Of a stretch of DNA of 64,000 nt, positions 54,633-63,932 are shown piece by piece. The DNA lies in contig JBLWXT010000005.1 in NCBI GenBank assembly GCA_048267305.1, positions 124,001 to 188,000 of the forward strand, in the 5' to 3' direction. How positions within the stretch are numbered: position 1 is the first letter of the stretch; every line of letters begins with the position of its first letter. Both the position numbers and the translations under genes were made by a program. The stretch comes from Owenweeksia sp048267305 (GTDB lineage: Bacteria > Bacteroidota > Bacteroidia > Flavobacteriales > Schleiferiaceae). The notes beneath the pieces were generated by a model. It saw nothing but the letters and a program-made list of their open reading frames with translations. It was not told the DNA's origin and made no database searches.

Positions 54633-55157
54633 TTACTGCCTCAAGTAGGGTGAAGATTTAACGGCTTTTTTTCCGTCATTTAAGAAAGTCATAAACTCAT
54701 CCAAATTCTTTGAGTATCCAGTTTGTGAAATAACTTCTCCTTCTTTATTTAAAATAGCGAAGACTGGTTGCCATCCTGACTGGGTTAACTCAATTTGAAG
54801 TTCACTATTTATCTCTCCGACTCGTTTTAAAAGCTTATTTGAAAACAGACTCTTCTTCCAAAAATCTTTTTCTGCAATTTTTCGGTCATCAACAACTAAC
54901 GGAATAAGCATAAAGTCGTTTCTAATAGCCTTCTTAACCTCAATGTCCTTCATTATAGCTTTCTCCATGTTTCTACAATTGACACAAGCAATACTGGTAA
55001 AATAAATTAACGGAAACCTGTTGAGTCGCTTTGATTGTACAAGAATCTCTTCAATATGAATATTTCCAATTCCATCAAAAGAGATTTTTTCAGATGATTG
55101 GCTATCACATGACATTAAAAACAGAAGTACTAATATTGAAAAGAGACTTCTATTCAT
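54633..55157 (-). CDS. Thioredoxin-like lipoprotein
   Basis: 174 residues. Lipoprotein signal with lipobox LMSC (Cys17). A thioredoxin fold with CVNC active site in TSIACVNCRNMEKAIM (about 55-70), as in DsbD-gamma and thioredoxin-like families, then VIPLVVDD-type strands (FMLIPLVVDDRK), the cis-Pro region GWQPVFAILNKEGEV, and a closing helix. Likely a periplasmic or outer-membrane disulfide reductase. Not in an obvious operon. Confidence 0.8.
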   Translation of the reverse strand: MNRSLFSILVLLFLMSCDSQSSEKISFDGIGNIHIEEILVQSKRLNRFPLIYFTSIACVNCRNMEKAIMKDIEVKKAIRNDFMLIPLVVDDRKIAEKDFWKKSLFSNKLLKRVGEINSELQIELTQSGWQPVFAILNKEGEVISQTGYSKNLDEFMTFLNDGKKAVKSSPYLRQ

Positions 55158-55221
55158 TTTAACCTGAGGTAACTGAAATGATGTAAACGATATACATCAT
55201 TGTTGAATTTTAAAATCAATC

Positions 55222-55773
55222 TTATTCCTGTTTATCCAAAGCCTTCTCAGTTAATAACTCTAGAATCTTTTGTTTTTCCTCTTTTCTAACAACCCATGTT
55301 TTTGACCATACGTCATGCCAGCCACGCTCTGAAAGACAGGAAAGAGGTTCAAAAGGAACAATTCGTACAAGACTTCTAACAATTAACTCGCTTATAGTTG
55401 GCTTTTGCCCATATTCGTTAATAACTATAGTTTGTGTCAGTAATTTGCCTGGAGTGGATTGAATTAGACTCTCAAATAGAAAGTAGTAAAGTGCGTAAGC
55501 AATATATGTTGGGAAAAAACTCATAAAAATGACTCCTGCTAACGTTTGTGGCAGATAAGCAGCAAAGGCATCAATCATCTCTAATGGTAGCATTAAAAAA
55601 CTGAAGATGATTAGGTCTATGAAAAAATGAGCAAATCGCCTTCCTCCGGAAACAACTTTTACGGGTCTTTTAGCAATATATGGGGTTCTGATTTTTTGGC
55701 GATTCCCATATGCATCTTTTTGATGGGAAGTCCTGTATCTGGTTATTTCAAGTTCAGTAATCTTGGTTGCCAT
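55222..55773 (-). CDS. RDD family membrane protein
   Basis: 183 residues. RDD domain with three membrane spans; the name-giving Arg-Asp-Asp pattern appears as GGRRFAHFFIDLIIFSFLM (about 43-61), then SFFPTYIAYALYYFLFESL and SELIVRSLVRIVPFEPLSCL. The N-terminal 40 residues are cytoplasmic and basic. Family function is not settled; some members act in ion homeostasis. Confidence 0.8.
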   Translation of the reverse strand: MATKITELEITRYRTSHQKDAYGNRQKIRTPYIAKRPVKVVSGGRRFAHFFIDLIIFSFLMLPLEMIDAFAAYLPQTLAGVIFMSFFPTYIAYALYYFLFESLIQSTPGKLLTQTIVINEYGQKPTISELIVRSLVRIVPFEPLSCLSERGWHDVWSKTWVVRKEEKQKILELLTEKALDKQE

Positions 55774-55844
55774 TTCTTTAAATTATCATTACCAGTGGTT
55801 AACGTTTGTCCGCTCCCATTAAATATACCTTATGGCACACGCTC

Positions 55845-56444
55845 TCACTTCAACCTCGCCTGATCCCCCAAATACCCGCTGTGATGCCTTTTGGAATATT
55901 CCTCTTTTGTGAAGTTGATTTTCTCCATCAGTAACACTACCAGTATATCACCCACAACGGTCATTACGGTGGTGGAGGTAGTGGGAGTAAGGCCTAGTGG
56001 ACAAACCTCCCTGGGGTTTCCGGTGCTGAGAACAACATCACAGAATTTGGCTAAGGGCCCTTCTGGGTTTCCCGTAAGTCCAATAATTTTAATACCGGGG
56101 TGCAGGCGCTTTACCAAAAATTCCAGCTCAATAATTTCCCTGGTTTTACCCGAGTTGGAAATCATAAACATTACATCATTGGATTGTACTACGCCCAGGT
56201 CGCCATGCTGCGCCTCACTTGGGTGAAGAAATATGGCAGGAGTTCCTGTTGAGCTTAATGTAGTGGCGATGTTTACGCCTATCTGGCCGGCCTTTCCCAT
56301 GCCGCTTACCACTACTTTTCCATTTTTTTGATGCACCTGTTCGTAGATCAGCGCAATGGCGCCATCAATAATTCCATCAACAGGTATGCTTTGTATCGCT
56401 TCAATTTCCTTGGCGATAATGTCTTTAATCTTGGTTGTAATCAT
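55845..56444 (-). CDS. kdsD: SIS-domain sugar isomerase, KdsD-like without CBS domains
   Basis: 199 residues. Probably arabinose-5-phosphate isomerase, which makes the substrate of KdsA from ribulose-5-phosphate. SIS domain with GKVVVSGMGKAGQIGVNIATT, HPSEAQHGDLGVV, MISNSGKTREIIEL and TPTTSTTVMTVVGD, all usual for the family. E. coli KdsD and GutQ carry two extra CBS domains (about 320 residues); this enzyme stops after the SIS domain, as in some Bacteroidota. It lies 3.5 kb from kdsA-kdsC, separated by hipBA and two envelope genes. Confidence 0.8.
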   Translation of the reverse strand: MITTKIKDIIAKEIEAIQSIPVDGIIDGAIALIYEQVHQKNGKVVVSGMGKAGQIGVNIATTLSSTGTPAIFLHPSEAQHGDLGVVQSNDVMFMISNSGKTREIIELEFLVKRLHPGIKIIGLTGNPEGPLAKFCDVVLSTGNPREVCPLGLTPTTSTTVMTVVGDILVVLLMEKINFTKEEYSKRHHSGYLGDQARLK

Positions 56445-56519
56445 AGGGCAAAAATAAAGGGTTTAGATGTGAGACAATAGACCTTAGATTGGAGACTTTT
56501 AACATTCAACCTTATAACC

Positions 56520-57170
56520 TTAAACCAACAATCCATCCACCATCTTCATCCGTCTGTCGGCCAGGTTGGCCAGCTCGGGGTTGTGGGTAATTACTATAAA
56601 GGTGTTTTGAAATTCATCGCGTAATTGGAAGAAGAGGCGGTGCAATTCTTCTGCGTTTTTAGAATCCAGATTTCCGGTGGGCTCATCGGCCATAATAACA
56701 GCGGGGTTGTTAATTAAGGCTCTGGCAACAGCCACACGCTGCTGTTCACCACCGCTCATGGCAGAGGGTTTATGCGTCATCCGTTCCTTTAATCCCAAAA
56801 AATCCAGTAGTTCCTTGGCACGGGTTTCTACTTCGTTGCGCTTTCTTTTACCAATAAACCCGGGAATACACACATTTTCCAATGCGGTAAACTCTGGTAA
56901 AAGGTGATGAAATTGAAATACAAAGCCAATATTTTCATTGCGAAAGCGGGAAAGCTTTTTCTGCGAAAGCATAAAAACCTGCTCGCCATTAAGCTCAAGA
57001 GTTCCGGAATCCGGTCTTTCCAACGTGCCTAATATTTGAAGGAAAGTGGTTTTTCCAGCGCCTGAATCACCCATTATAGATACAATCTCGCCTTTGGCAG
57101 CTTCAAAGTCAACGCCTTTAAGTACTTGTAGTGAGCCGTAGGCTTTGGTGATTTTTTGGGCTTTGATCAT
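56520..57170 (-). CDS. lolD: LolD-type ABC transporter ATPase
   Basis: 216 residues. ABC ATPase of the LolD/MacB group: Walker A GDSGAGKTT (about 34-42), Q-loop FVFQFHHLLPEFTA, signature SGGEQQRVAVARAL, Walker B VIMADEPTGNLD and the H-loop FIVITHN. The Q-loop sequence FQFHHLLPEF is the LolD type. In E. coli it drives lipoprotein release to the outer membrane; the LolC/E permease is not next to it. A -7-like TAAATTTG lies at 57207-57200 (minus strand). Confidence 0.85.
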   Translation of the reverse strand: MIKAQKITKAYGSLQVLKGVDFEAAKGEIVSIMGDSGAGKTTFLQILGTLERPDSGTLELNGEQVFMLSQKKLSRFRNENIGFVFQFHHLLPEFTALENVCIPGFIGKRKRNEVETRAKELLDFLGLKERMTHKPSAMSGGEQQRVAVARALINNPAVIMADEPTGNLDSKNAEELHRLFFQLRDEFQNTFIVITHNPELANLADRRMKMVDGLLV

Positions 57171-57280
57171 CAGGGTAAAAATTGAAATGCCAAACCTATC
57201 AAATTTATGGCTGCCAGCAGCAAGTTTGAAACTAGCAGATAAAACCTCTCCAAAATTTTCCCTAAACCAATGTTACCTCT

Positions 57281-57288
57281 ATTTTTGC
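57281..57288 (+). promoter_or_regulatory. Possible -7 element of sucC
   Basis: TATTTTTG, 36 bp before the sucC ATG, fits TAnnTTTG. No good TTG is found at the expected distance upstream. Confidence 0.35.
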
Positions 57289-57324
57289 GCCACTTTTAAA
57301 AGTAATATCAAACACCGATAATAG

Positions 57325-58515
57325 ATGAACCTACACGAATATCAGGGAAAAGAAATTTTGGCCTCTTATGGAGTTAACATACAGAGAGGAATTGTGGCAT
57401 CAACACCAGAAGAGGCTGTGGAAGCGGCTAAGAAACTAAATGCCGATACTGGCACTAGCTGGTGGGTAGTAAAAGCTCAGGTACACGCTGGTGGCCGTGG
57501 TAAAGGTGGCGGTGTAAAACTTGCAAAATCATTGGATGAAGTTAAGCAAATTGCTTCCGAAATTATTGGAATGCAGCTGGTAACACCTCAAACTTCTGCC
57601 GAAGGAAAGAAAGTTCACCAAGTGCTTATCGCTGAAGATGTATACTATCCTGGCGAAAGCGAAACTTCTGAAATTTATATGTCCGTATTGCTTAACCGCG
57701 CTTCAGGACGTAATATGATTATGTATTCTACCGAGGGTGGAATGGACATTGAAAAAGTAGCTGAGGATACTCCTCACCTTATTTTTCATGAAGAAATAGA
57801 TCCACTTGTAGGCTTACAGGGATTTCAGGCACGTAAGATTGCCTTTAACCTTGGCCTAAGCGGAAAGGCTTTTAAGGAAATGACCAAATTTGTTAGCGCC
57901 CTTTACAAGGCCTACGATGGTATTGATGCTTCTCTTTTTGAAATCAATCCGGTACTTAAAACATCAGACGATAAAATTATGGCTGTTGACGCCAAGGTTA
58001 CCCTTGATGATAACGGTCTTTATCGCCATGCAGATTATGCTGCCCTTCGCGATAAGCGTGAGGAAGATCCTATTGATGTAGAAGCTGGTGAGGCTGGGCT
58101 AAACTTTGTAAACCTTGACGGAAACGTAGGTTGTATGGTAAACGGTGCTGGTTTGGCTATGGCTACTATGGACATCATTAAGATGGCTGGTGGTAATCCT
58201 GCTAACTTCCTTGATGTAGGAGGTACTGCTGATGCTGCTCGCGTAGAGAAAGCTTTCCGTATTATTCTTCAGGACGATAAGGTAGAAGCCATTTTGGTGA
58301 ATATTTTTGGAGGGATTGTACGTTGCGACCGTGTGGCACAAGGTATTATTGATGCCTATAAAAACATTGGAGACATTAAAGTGCCCATCATTGTGCGCCT
58401 GCAGGGAACCAATGCTGTGGAAGCCAAAAAGATGATTGACGAAAGTGGACTTAAAGTACACTCCGCCATTGTACTTAAGGAAGCTGCCGATAAAGTGAAG
58501 GAATTGATTGGATAA
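57325..58515 (+). CDS. sucC: Succinyl-CoA synthetase beta subunit (ADP-forming)
   Basis: 396 residues. Beta subunit of the TCA-cycle enzyme that makes ATP from succinyl-CoA. ATP-grasp domain at the N-terminus (MNLHEYQGKEILASYGV; KAQVHAGGRGKGGGVKLA), Mg-site loop FEINPVL and NGAGLAMATMDIIK, then the CoA-ligase domain with DVGGTADAARVEKAF and VNIFGGIVRCD. Length is normal. sucD is not adjacent. Confidence 0.96.
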   Translation: MNLHEYQGKEILASYGVNIQRGIVASTPEEAVEAAKKLNADTGTSWWVVKAQVHAGGRGKGGGVKLAKSLDEVKQIASEIIGMQLVTPQTSAEGKKVHQVLIAEDVYYPGESETSEIYMSVLLNRASGRNMIMYSTEGGMDIEKVAEDTPHLIFHEEIDPLVGLQGFQARKIAFNLGLSGKAFKEMTKFVSALYKAYDGIDASLFEINPVLKTSDDKIMAVDAKVTLDDNGLYRHADYAALRDKREEDPIDVEAGEAGLNFVNLDGNVGCMVNGAGLAMATMDIIKMAGGNPANFLDVGGTADAARVEKAFRIILQDDKVEAILVNIFGGIVRCDRVAQGIIDAYKNIGDIKVPIIVRLQGTNAVEAKKMIDESGLKVHSAIVLKEAADKVKELIG

Positions 58516-58539
58516 TATCCATTGACAATTATATTAAGT

Positions 58540-58574
58540 AAAGCCTTGTACAAATGTGCAGGGCTTTTTTATTT
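58540..58574 (+). terminator. sucC terminator
   Basis: AAGCCTTGTACA / TGTGCAGGGCTT stem (mismatches inside), then a T run, 25 bp past the stop. Confidence 0.7.
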
Positions 58575-58667
58575 TATGCCTCGCAGAGAAGTTTACAAAC
58601 CTTTCCATGAATTTCTGTAATATTGACGTTCCACCAGGTTGAAGCACAAATTAACTACCCCATAACC

Positions 58668-59582
58668 ATGAGCAGATTATTCTATTTAGTATTTATTGCG
58701 TTTACCTTTAGTGCATGTACCGTTTCTAAACTTCCCTTAAATGCAGGCTTAACGCCCAATTCATCTGATTACGTAAAGCCATCGGAAAAGAAGCCATTTG
58801 CTAATTTTCATGGATTGCAAACCAGCCCCAATACTGTAATACTGGAAGGTGAGGGCATGAGCTTTACTATTGAAAAAGTGGATTTACCGCCTTCTAATAA
58901 ATCCTTAAACAAGATAAAAAATGCCTACATGGCTGATGGTGATATTTATACACTGGAGAATACAACATTTAGCCAACCCAGCTTACTTCTCCTTGGCGGA
59001 GAATTAATTGTAGATCAGTACAGCACTACTTCCTTGCTTTTTATAGTTCCTGCACCTGATAGCACTATGTACGCCATAACGGTGGAAAGTGCCTTTATGC
59101 TTGATTTTGAGAGGGCAGGAGTATTGGTTAAGGATATTGTTGACAACGGACTTCCAGATTATGTTATTACCGGGAATAGTGCCACAGTGGTGGATTTTGC
59201 CGGAAGAACCCTTGAGCTTGGAAACGTTTGCAGTTGGGCTAGTCCTCACACCATTAGCTGTGATGGTTTGGGAGAACTGTACTGGTCGCTATACAAAACG
59301 GCAGATGACGCCCTAATGGCCCGGCAGATAAACATGGCAATTACTGAGGCTCAAAGCCCCGGTTTAGTTGAAAAGGATGAAAAGGCTACAGTAGTTTTTG
59401 AAGGCACACGCATTGGAGCTACTAAGGTGGTTTACAAAGGGACGGGGGATAATACTACAACTACCTACTACTTATCCACTTTCTTGCGAGGCCACTATAT
59501 ATTTTGCAAAGTGAGCTTTACAGCCGAAGACGCCAAAGGTGAAAAGCTTTCGCCACTTGCCGCTAAGGTTATTTCTTTGTAG
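58668..59582 (+). CDS. Lipoprotein of unknown function
   Basis: 304 residues from ATG at 58668 (MSRLFYLVFIAFTFSACTVSKLP), chosen because it gives a clean lipobox (FSAC, Cys17); the ATG at 58623 adds 15 residues before the signal. The mature part is strand-rich and ends with FCKVSFTAEDAKGEKLSPLAA; no family recognised. Its stop overlaps the end of the convergent lipoprotein gene by 14 bp. Confidence 0.65.
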   Translation: MSRLFYLVFIAFTFSACTVSKLPLNAGLTPNSSDYVKPSEKKPFANFHGLQTSPNTVILEGEGMSFTIEKVDLPPSNKSLNKIKNAYMADGDIYTLENTTFSQPSLLLLGGELIVDQYSTTSLLFIVPAPDSTMYAITVESAFMLDFERAGVLVKDIVDNGLPDYVITGNSATVVDFAGRTLELGNVCSWASPHTISCDGLGELYWSLYKTADDALMARQINMAITEAQSPGLVEKDEKATVVFEGTRIGATKVVYKGTGDNTTTTYYLSTFLRGHYIFCKVSFTAEDAKGEKLSPLAAKVISL

Positions 59583-59937
59583 CCGTCCAGCTAATTTTTC
59601 TATTGACAATGTTGTACTCGCCCTTACCGGTACCGTTGGTATAAAATGTACCATTGATTGAACCCAATAAAAGTGTATCGAGAGTTACATCACCTTCAAG
59701 CATCCCGCTATTGCCAACAGAACCCTTTACCCTGTGGTCAGCAGTGCCATAATTAAGAATATAGCTGAAATTGCCCTCTGCAGAGATGAAGATATCTGAT
59801 ACCGAATCCATTTGGGCAGTGTTGGTTTTTAATACCCAGCCACCTTCGTAGTGTTTTTCAATATTGGTTTCTTCGTCAGAGCAGGCCACAACAGCCATCA
59901 AAACAAAGGACAGGAACAATACTTTGAAAATGCGCAT
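59569..59937 (-). CDS. Small lipoprotein
   Basis: 122 residues. Lipobox VVAC (Cys19) after LFLSFVLMA. Mature part of about 100 residues forms strands (GGWVLKTNTAQMDSVSDIFISAEGN-like), resembling lipocalin-like 'GxW' folds of Bacteroidota, but no assignment is safe. Converges with the larger lipoprotein gene with a 14-bp overlap. Confidence 0.6.
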   Translation of the reverse strand: MRIFKVLFLSFVLMAVVACSDEETNIEKHYEGGWVLKTNTAQMDSVSDIFISAEGNFSYILNYGTADHRVKGSVGNSGMLEGDVTLDTLLLGSINGTFYTNGTGKGEYNIVNRKISWTATKK

Positions 59938-60012
59938 AATCTTAACTTTTTTAGGTTCGAATTTCTGAGGGGTTAAATATAGATTTACTTAAGCATACCA
60001 GCATCGTTTGGG

Positions 60013-60165
60013 TCATTTTAAAAGACTTACCATCCACAATATTACGGCAATAAGCAGGCACACAATGCTGAGTAGCAGCAGGAAAAAGCCAGCTAGTATC
60101 TTTAGTAAATTGAGCGTAAGCAGCAGAAAGCCAATAATAAAGAGAGCAGCAGTTACCTTTTTCAT
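60013..60165 (-). CDS. Very small membrane protein (50 aa)
   Basis: A 50-codon frame from ATG at 60165 to TGA at 60013, read directly from the minus strand. The product is MKKVTAALFI... with two long hydrophobic spans (about 5-20 and 23-46) separated by LLK. The plus-strand frame across it makes an implausible product, so this is the better reading. Follows no known family. Confidence 0.5.
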   Translation of the reverse strand: MKKVTAALFIIGFLLLTLNLLKILAGFFLLLLSIVCLLIAVILWMVSLLK

Positions 60166-60324
60166 GTGTAGGGATTTTGGTTTGTACTAAAGTAATGAAA
60201 ACCTGCTTTCGGCCACTTTGTCACAATGATACGCACGGCATATCTGTTGCTAACTGAATCGCTGGCCATTTAGTTGTATTGGCTCGAAAAATTTAATTTT
60301 CAAACACCAAATTTTAAATATACC

Positions 60325-62208
60325 ATGTCAAACGGAAAGATTAATGTAACTGCTGACAACATTTTTCCCATCATCAAAAAGTTTCTTTATTCAGATCATG
60401 AGATCTTTTTAAGAGAGCTTATTTCGAATGCCGTGGATGCCACGTTAAAACTTAAAACCCTTACACGTATTGGCGAATCAAAGGCTGAACTGGGCGATCT
60501 TACCATTGAAGTGAAGATTGACAAGGAAGCTAAAACCCTTACTGTAAGTGATAGAGGTGTGGGGATGTCTCCCGCAGAAGTAGAGAAGTACATCAATCAA
60601 TTGGCATTTTCGGGTGCTGAGGAGTTTGTACAGAAATATGAAGATAAGGCAGATGGCGCTGCGATCATCGGCCATTTTGGCCTTGGCTTTTACTCATCTT
60701 TTATGGTGGCCGAGAAAGTGGAGATTTTCTCTAAAAACCATGTGGAAGGTGATCCTGCTGCACACTGGACTTGTAGTGGCGACCCTGACTTTACACTCGA
60801 GGAAACTGAAAAGGAAGATCGCGGAACTGATATCGTTCTTCATATTAATGAAGAGTCTAAAGAGTTTTTGGAAGAGCACCGCATTCGCGAGTTGCTGAAT
60901 AAGTACTGTAAGTTCCTTCCAATCCCCATTAAGTTCGGTACCAAGGAAATTACTGAAAAGGAAGGAGAGGGCGATGATGCCAAAGAGGTAAAGAAAACCA
61001 TTGATAACATTATCAATAATCCTGAGCCGGCCTGGACCAAAACTCCAACCGAGCTAAAGGATGAAGACTATAAAAGCTTTTACCGTGAGCTTTATCCAAG
61101 CACCTTTGAGGAACCCTTGTTCCATATCCATCTAAATGTTGATTATCCATTTGACCTTACCGGAATTCTGTTCTTCCCTAAGATCAACCCTAATATGGAG
61201 ATCAAAAGAAATAAGATTCAGCTGTATCAAAATCAGGTTTTTGTAACAGATAACCTGGAGGGTATAGTTCCTGACTTTCTTACGCTATTACACGGTGTGA
61301 TTGATTCTAAAGACATTCCGCTAAATGTGTCACGCTCCTATTTACAGAGTGATGGTGCTGTGAAAAAAATCAGCAGCCACATCACTAAAAAGGTTGCGGA
61401 TAAACTGGACGAACTATTCAAAAATGACCGTAAAGACTTTGAGAAAAAGTGGGATGACATTAAGGTGATTATCGAATACGGTATGTTGAGTGATGAGAAG
61501 TTTTACGAACGTGCCCAAAAATTTGCCCTTTACCAAAATGTAGATGGCGAATACTTTACGCTGGAAGAGTACAAGGAGAAAATCAAAAACCTACAGACGG
61601 ATAAGGACGAAAAACTGATAGTTCTTTATGCCGCTCATAAGGAAGGTCAGCATAGCTTTATAAAGCGTGCTAAAGACCGTGGTTATGATGTATTGCTGAT
61701 GGATAGCCCTATTGTGAGCCACCTTATGCAAAAGCTGGAAATGAGCAATGACAAGATGAGCTTTGCCCGTGTAGATTCTGAGCCGATTGATACACTTATC
61801 AAAAAAGAAGATAGTCAGCCAAGTAAGCTTACTGAAGAGGAAATTGAAAAGCTAAAACCCATTATTGAAGGTGCCGTGGAAAAATCAAAGTACACAGTAC
61901 AAATGGAGAATATGAGCTCTGATGAAAGTCCGTTTATTATTACCGTGCCTGAGTTTATGCGCAGAATGAAGGAGATGAGCCAGAGCGGTGGCGGTATGAT
62001 GGGTATGGGCAATATGCCTGATATGTACACTTTGGTGGTAAATACGAACAATGAGTTTGTAGGCAACATTTTGAAAGAGGAAGACGAGGCCAAACGTGCC
62101 GAAATGATTAAAAATGGTACAGACCTTGCTCTGCTTTCGCAGAACCTTTTACATGGTGAGGAGTTAACCAACTTTGTAGAAAGGTCTTTTAAAAACCTGA
62201 CTGCATAG
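60325..62208 (+). CDS. htpG: Molecular chaperone HtpG (Hsp90)
   Basis: 627 residues from ATG at 60325 (MSNGKINVTADNIFPIIKKFL); an ATG at 60274 adds 17 residues of unlikely sequence. GHKL ATPase: ELISNAVDATLKL with the Mg-binding Asn and Glu, DRGVGMSPAEV, GHFGLGFYSSFMVA and RGTDIVLHI. Then the middle domain (FPKINPNMEIKRNKIQLYQNQVFVTD-type block) and C-terminal dimerisation domain. It lacks the eukaryotic charged linker and MEEVD tail, as expected. Confidence 0.96.
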   Translation: MSNGKINVTADNIFPIIKKFLYSDHEIFLRELISNAVDATLKLKTLTRIGESKAELGDLTIEVKIDKEAKTLTVSDRGVGMSPAEVEKYINQLAFSGAEEFVQKYEDKADGAAIIGHFGLGFYSSFMVAEKVEIFSKNHVEGDPAAHWTCSGDPDFTLEETEKEDRGTDIVLHINEESKEFLEEHRIRELLNKYCKFLPIPIKFGTKEITEKEGEGDDAKEVKKTIDNIINNPEPAWTKTPTELKDEDYKSFYRELYPSTFEEPLFHIHLNVDYPFDLTGILFFPKINPNMEIKRNKIQLYQNQVFVTDNLEGIVPDFLTLLHGVIDSKDIPLNVSRSYLQSDGAVKKISSHITKKVADKLDELFKNDRKDFEKKWDDIKVIIEYGMLSDEKFYERAQKFALYQNVDGEYFTLEEYKEKIKNLQTDKDEKLIVLYAAHKEGQHSFIKRAKDRGYDVLLMDSPIVSHLMQKLEMSNDKMSFARVDSEPIDTLIKKEDSQPSKLTEEEIEKLKPIIEGAVEKSKYTVQMENMSSDESPFIITVPEFMRRMKEMSQSGGGMMGMGNMPDMYTLVVNTNNEFVGNILKEEDEAKRAEMIKNGTDLALLSQNLLHGEELTNFVERSFKNLTA

Positions 62209-62231
62209 TAGATTGCATTTAGTTAAGCTGA

Positions 62232-62266
62232 AAGCCGCAGTACCACAATGGTGCTGCGGCTCTTTT
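62232..62266 (+). terminator. htpG terminator
   Basis: AGCCGCAG(T)ACC / GGT(G)CTGCGGCT stem with a T run, 24 bp past the stop. Confidence 0.75.
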
Positions 62267-62330
62267 GTTTTTCAACCTCAAAATAAATATGAATGTAGTG
62301 GTTTTGATCAAGCCGTAAATCTCATTCTTT

Positions 62331-62358
62331 TTTCATTTTGCCATGATGCAAAACGAAA
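62331..62358. repeat. Inverted repeat 1 of 4, A/T-rich arms
   Basis: TTTCATTTTGC (62331-62341), loop CATGAT, GCAAAACGAAA (62348-62358). One mismatch at arm position 5. Confidence 0.7.
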
Positions 62359-62729
62359 CAAAAAATCTAGAGCATTTAAGGAACTTTTGCTTCGCTGCAC
62401 TCCGCAAACCGCGGTCAAATTTCAGCTTCATGCTTGTTCTTTTTCAAAGAACGCAGTTACTCACTAGTCCATATTTTTATTTATAGGTGTTCGTGAGCTC
62501 AGCCTGTCGGCTTCGGTTCCGCCTTATTTGCCGCTAGTTCTCAAAAATGCTCTTGGGCCACCCCATAGGTACGTGCTTTTGGATTGGCCTATTATCAATT
62601 TCGCGCAAAAGCAAGGTGAAACTTAGCCCAGAAAAGTGCCGAAGTGTAGCATAGCGAAACGGTTGGGAATTAAAAGGTTAAGTAAATCGTAGCTTTTCAG
62701 AAATTCATAATCAGCCTTGACTTTTTTGG

Positions 62730-62756
62730 TTCATTTTGTGTCAAGACAAAAACGAA
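62730..62756. repeat. Inverted repeat 2 of 4
   Basis: TTCATTTTGT, loop GTCAAG, ACAAAAACGAA: same pattern with one mismatch and one bulged base. Confidence 0.6.
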
Positions 62757-62791
62757 CAAGAAGTCTTTGCTCAAGACGCATGGTTCTTTTC

Positions 62792-62819
62792 TTTCCTTTT
62801 CCCTTGATGGAAAACGAAA
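62792..62819. repeat. Inverted repeat 3 of 4
   Basis: TTTCCTTTTCC (62792-62802), loop CTTGAT, GGAAAACGAAA (62809-62819). Same arm length, loop length and mismatch position as repeat 1. Confidence 0.7.
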
Positions 62820-63262
62820 CCAAAAGATCAAGGCTTGGCTCCTCGATGACCCACTAAGGCTTTGCTACGGGCACAAAACGAACTTGATCCCGCTTGGGCG
62901 TGATCTTCAAACAGCGTTTTGTGCTGACCCTCCGCTTCAGCCAGTGGGTGCCCCATCTGTGGAGCCGATGCCGGTCACCTGACGATGGAGATAACTGATA
63001 AAGGTAAATTCCTCAACGCTCAGGTGCGGTACGTATATAACTCCCGAGCGATACGTTCATTTTATTAGGATAGCCCTTCAGCATTTTTAGTAGAAAACAA
63101 ATGGAGTGGAGCGCCCGCAAATAAAGCTGCCGCAGGCCTTTTTATTTGCAGCGAAGCGAAATGTAGTTTTCAATAAAAATATTGACAGGCTGGGACTTTT
63201 TATTCACTCCTTGGAATTGTTTTAAGTGTTCATGAGCTCCCACACTAACGTGTGGTCGGTTG

Positions 63263-63292
63263 TTTACTTTTTTGACTCGAGAAAAAAGTAAA
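63263..63292. repeat. Inverted repeat 4 of 4
   Basis: TTTACTTTTTT (63263-63273), 8-nt loop GACTCGAG, AAAAAAGTAAA (63282-63292). Arms match perfectly. Confidence 0.7.
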
Positions 63293-63392
63293 AGATGCAA
63301 TTTGTACGAGCAGCAGGCCTATTCCATGCTTGACATCAAGAGTACATAAACTTCAATTTGAAGAGTTATTTCAACCTGTAAAAAACGCTAAT

Positions 63393-63932
63393 CTATTGAC
63401 TTGTTGCTATAAGAACAAGAAGAGCCCACGCAGCCCAACCCAGTACTTCTGCGGCTATGAGGTCTTGCCTTGCTCTTTTCATGTAACATTTTAAGTACTC
63501 AGGATCTTTAAACAAATGCCTGTTTTGAGATAGCATATAAGTGTTTTTGCCCCTGTAAGGAACTGGAGTTGAAAGTAAAGTGCCAACAATGGCAAAAGGG
63601 CCAAATAAAAATCCTAACATAAAATGCCCGCCTTTTTTACCATGTAAGAGGTGCGCATCATCATCTGCCTTTAAACATTTGGAAGGGTCGCTATCGGCCA
63701 GTTCCATGTACTTGGTGTACACCTTGTCCTGAACATCCTCAAATTGCAGGCAATAAATGTCTGAGGCCGGAATAATGTATTTCTGTCCGGCAGCTTTAAA
63801 AACCACGGAGCAGCCTTTAATACGAACCACTTTACCTTCAAAAGCCATTTCGTTATTTAATACCAAAATGTCGCTGCCAAAGCAGCCAAGTGATAAAAGC
63901 AAGGTAAGTAGGGACAAGGTTATCTTATTCAT
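63393..63932 (-). CDS. Exported membrane protein of unknown function
   Basis: 179 residues. Signal peptide (ITLSLLTLLLSLGCFGS; the LSLGC could be a lipobox), a small beta domain (LNNEMAFEGKVVRIKGCSVVFKAAG, IPASDIYCLQFED), then two hydrophobic segments (GGHFMLGFLFGPFAIVGTLL about 102-120 and AAEVLGWAAWALLVLIA about 160-177). The beta domain plus two-span pattern occurs in unnamed Bacteroidota proteins. A -7-like TAGATTTG (63984-63977, minus strand) lies 45 bp before the ATG. Confidence 0.6.
   Translation of the reverse strand: MNKITLSLLTLLLSLGCFGSDILVLNNEMAFEGKVVRIKGCSVVFKAAGQKYIIPASDIYCLQFEDVQDKVYTKYMELADSDPSKCLKADDDAHLLHGKKGGHFMLGFLFGPFAIVGTLLSTPVPYRGKNTYMLSQNRHLFKDPEYLKCYMKRARQDLIAAEVLGWAAWALLVLIATSQ

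Larger units (their letters stand above)
62267..63392. other. 1.1-kb gene-free stretch rich in inverted repeats
   Basis: Short plus-strand frames here lack any protein-like pattern and I see no gene. The stretch holds four hairpins with 11-nt arms (listed separately), plus GCAAATAAA/TTTATTTGC (63117-63149) and CCACAC-TAAC-GTGTGG (63240-63255). Its base composition is rich in poly-A and poly-T runs. Could be a decayed region or a repeat-element cluster. Confidence 0.6.

Noticed and set aside
60008..60190. 60-codon plus-strand frame
   Set aside because: Its product is not protein-like, while the minus strand here codes a plausible two-span membrane peptide (60013-60165).
62213..62982. Two short plus-strand frames in the gap after htpG
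   Set aside because: They cross inverted repeats and a terminator, lack family marks and have no start context.
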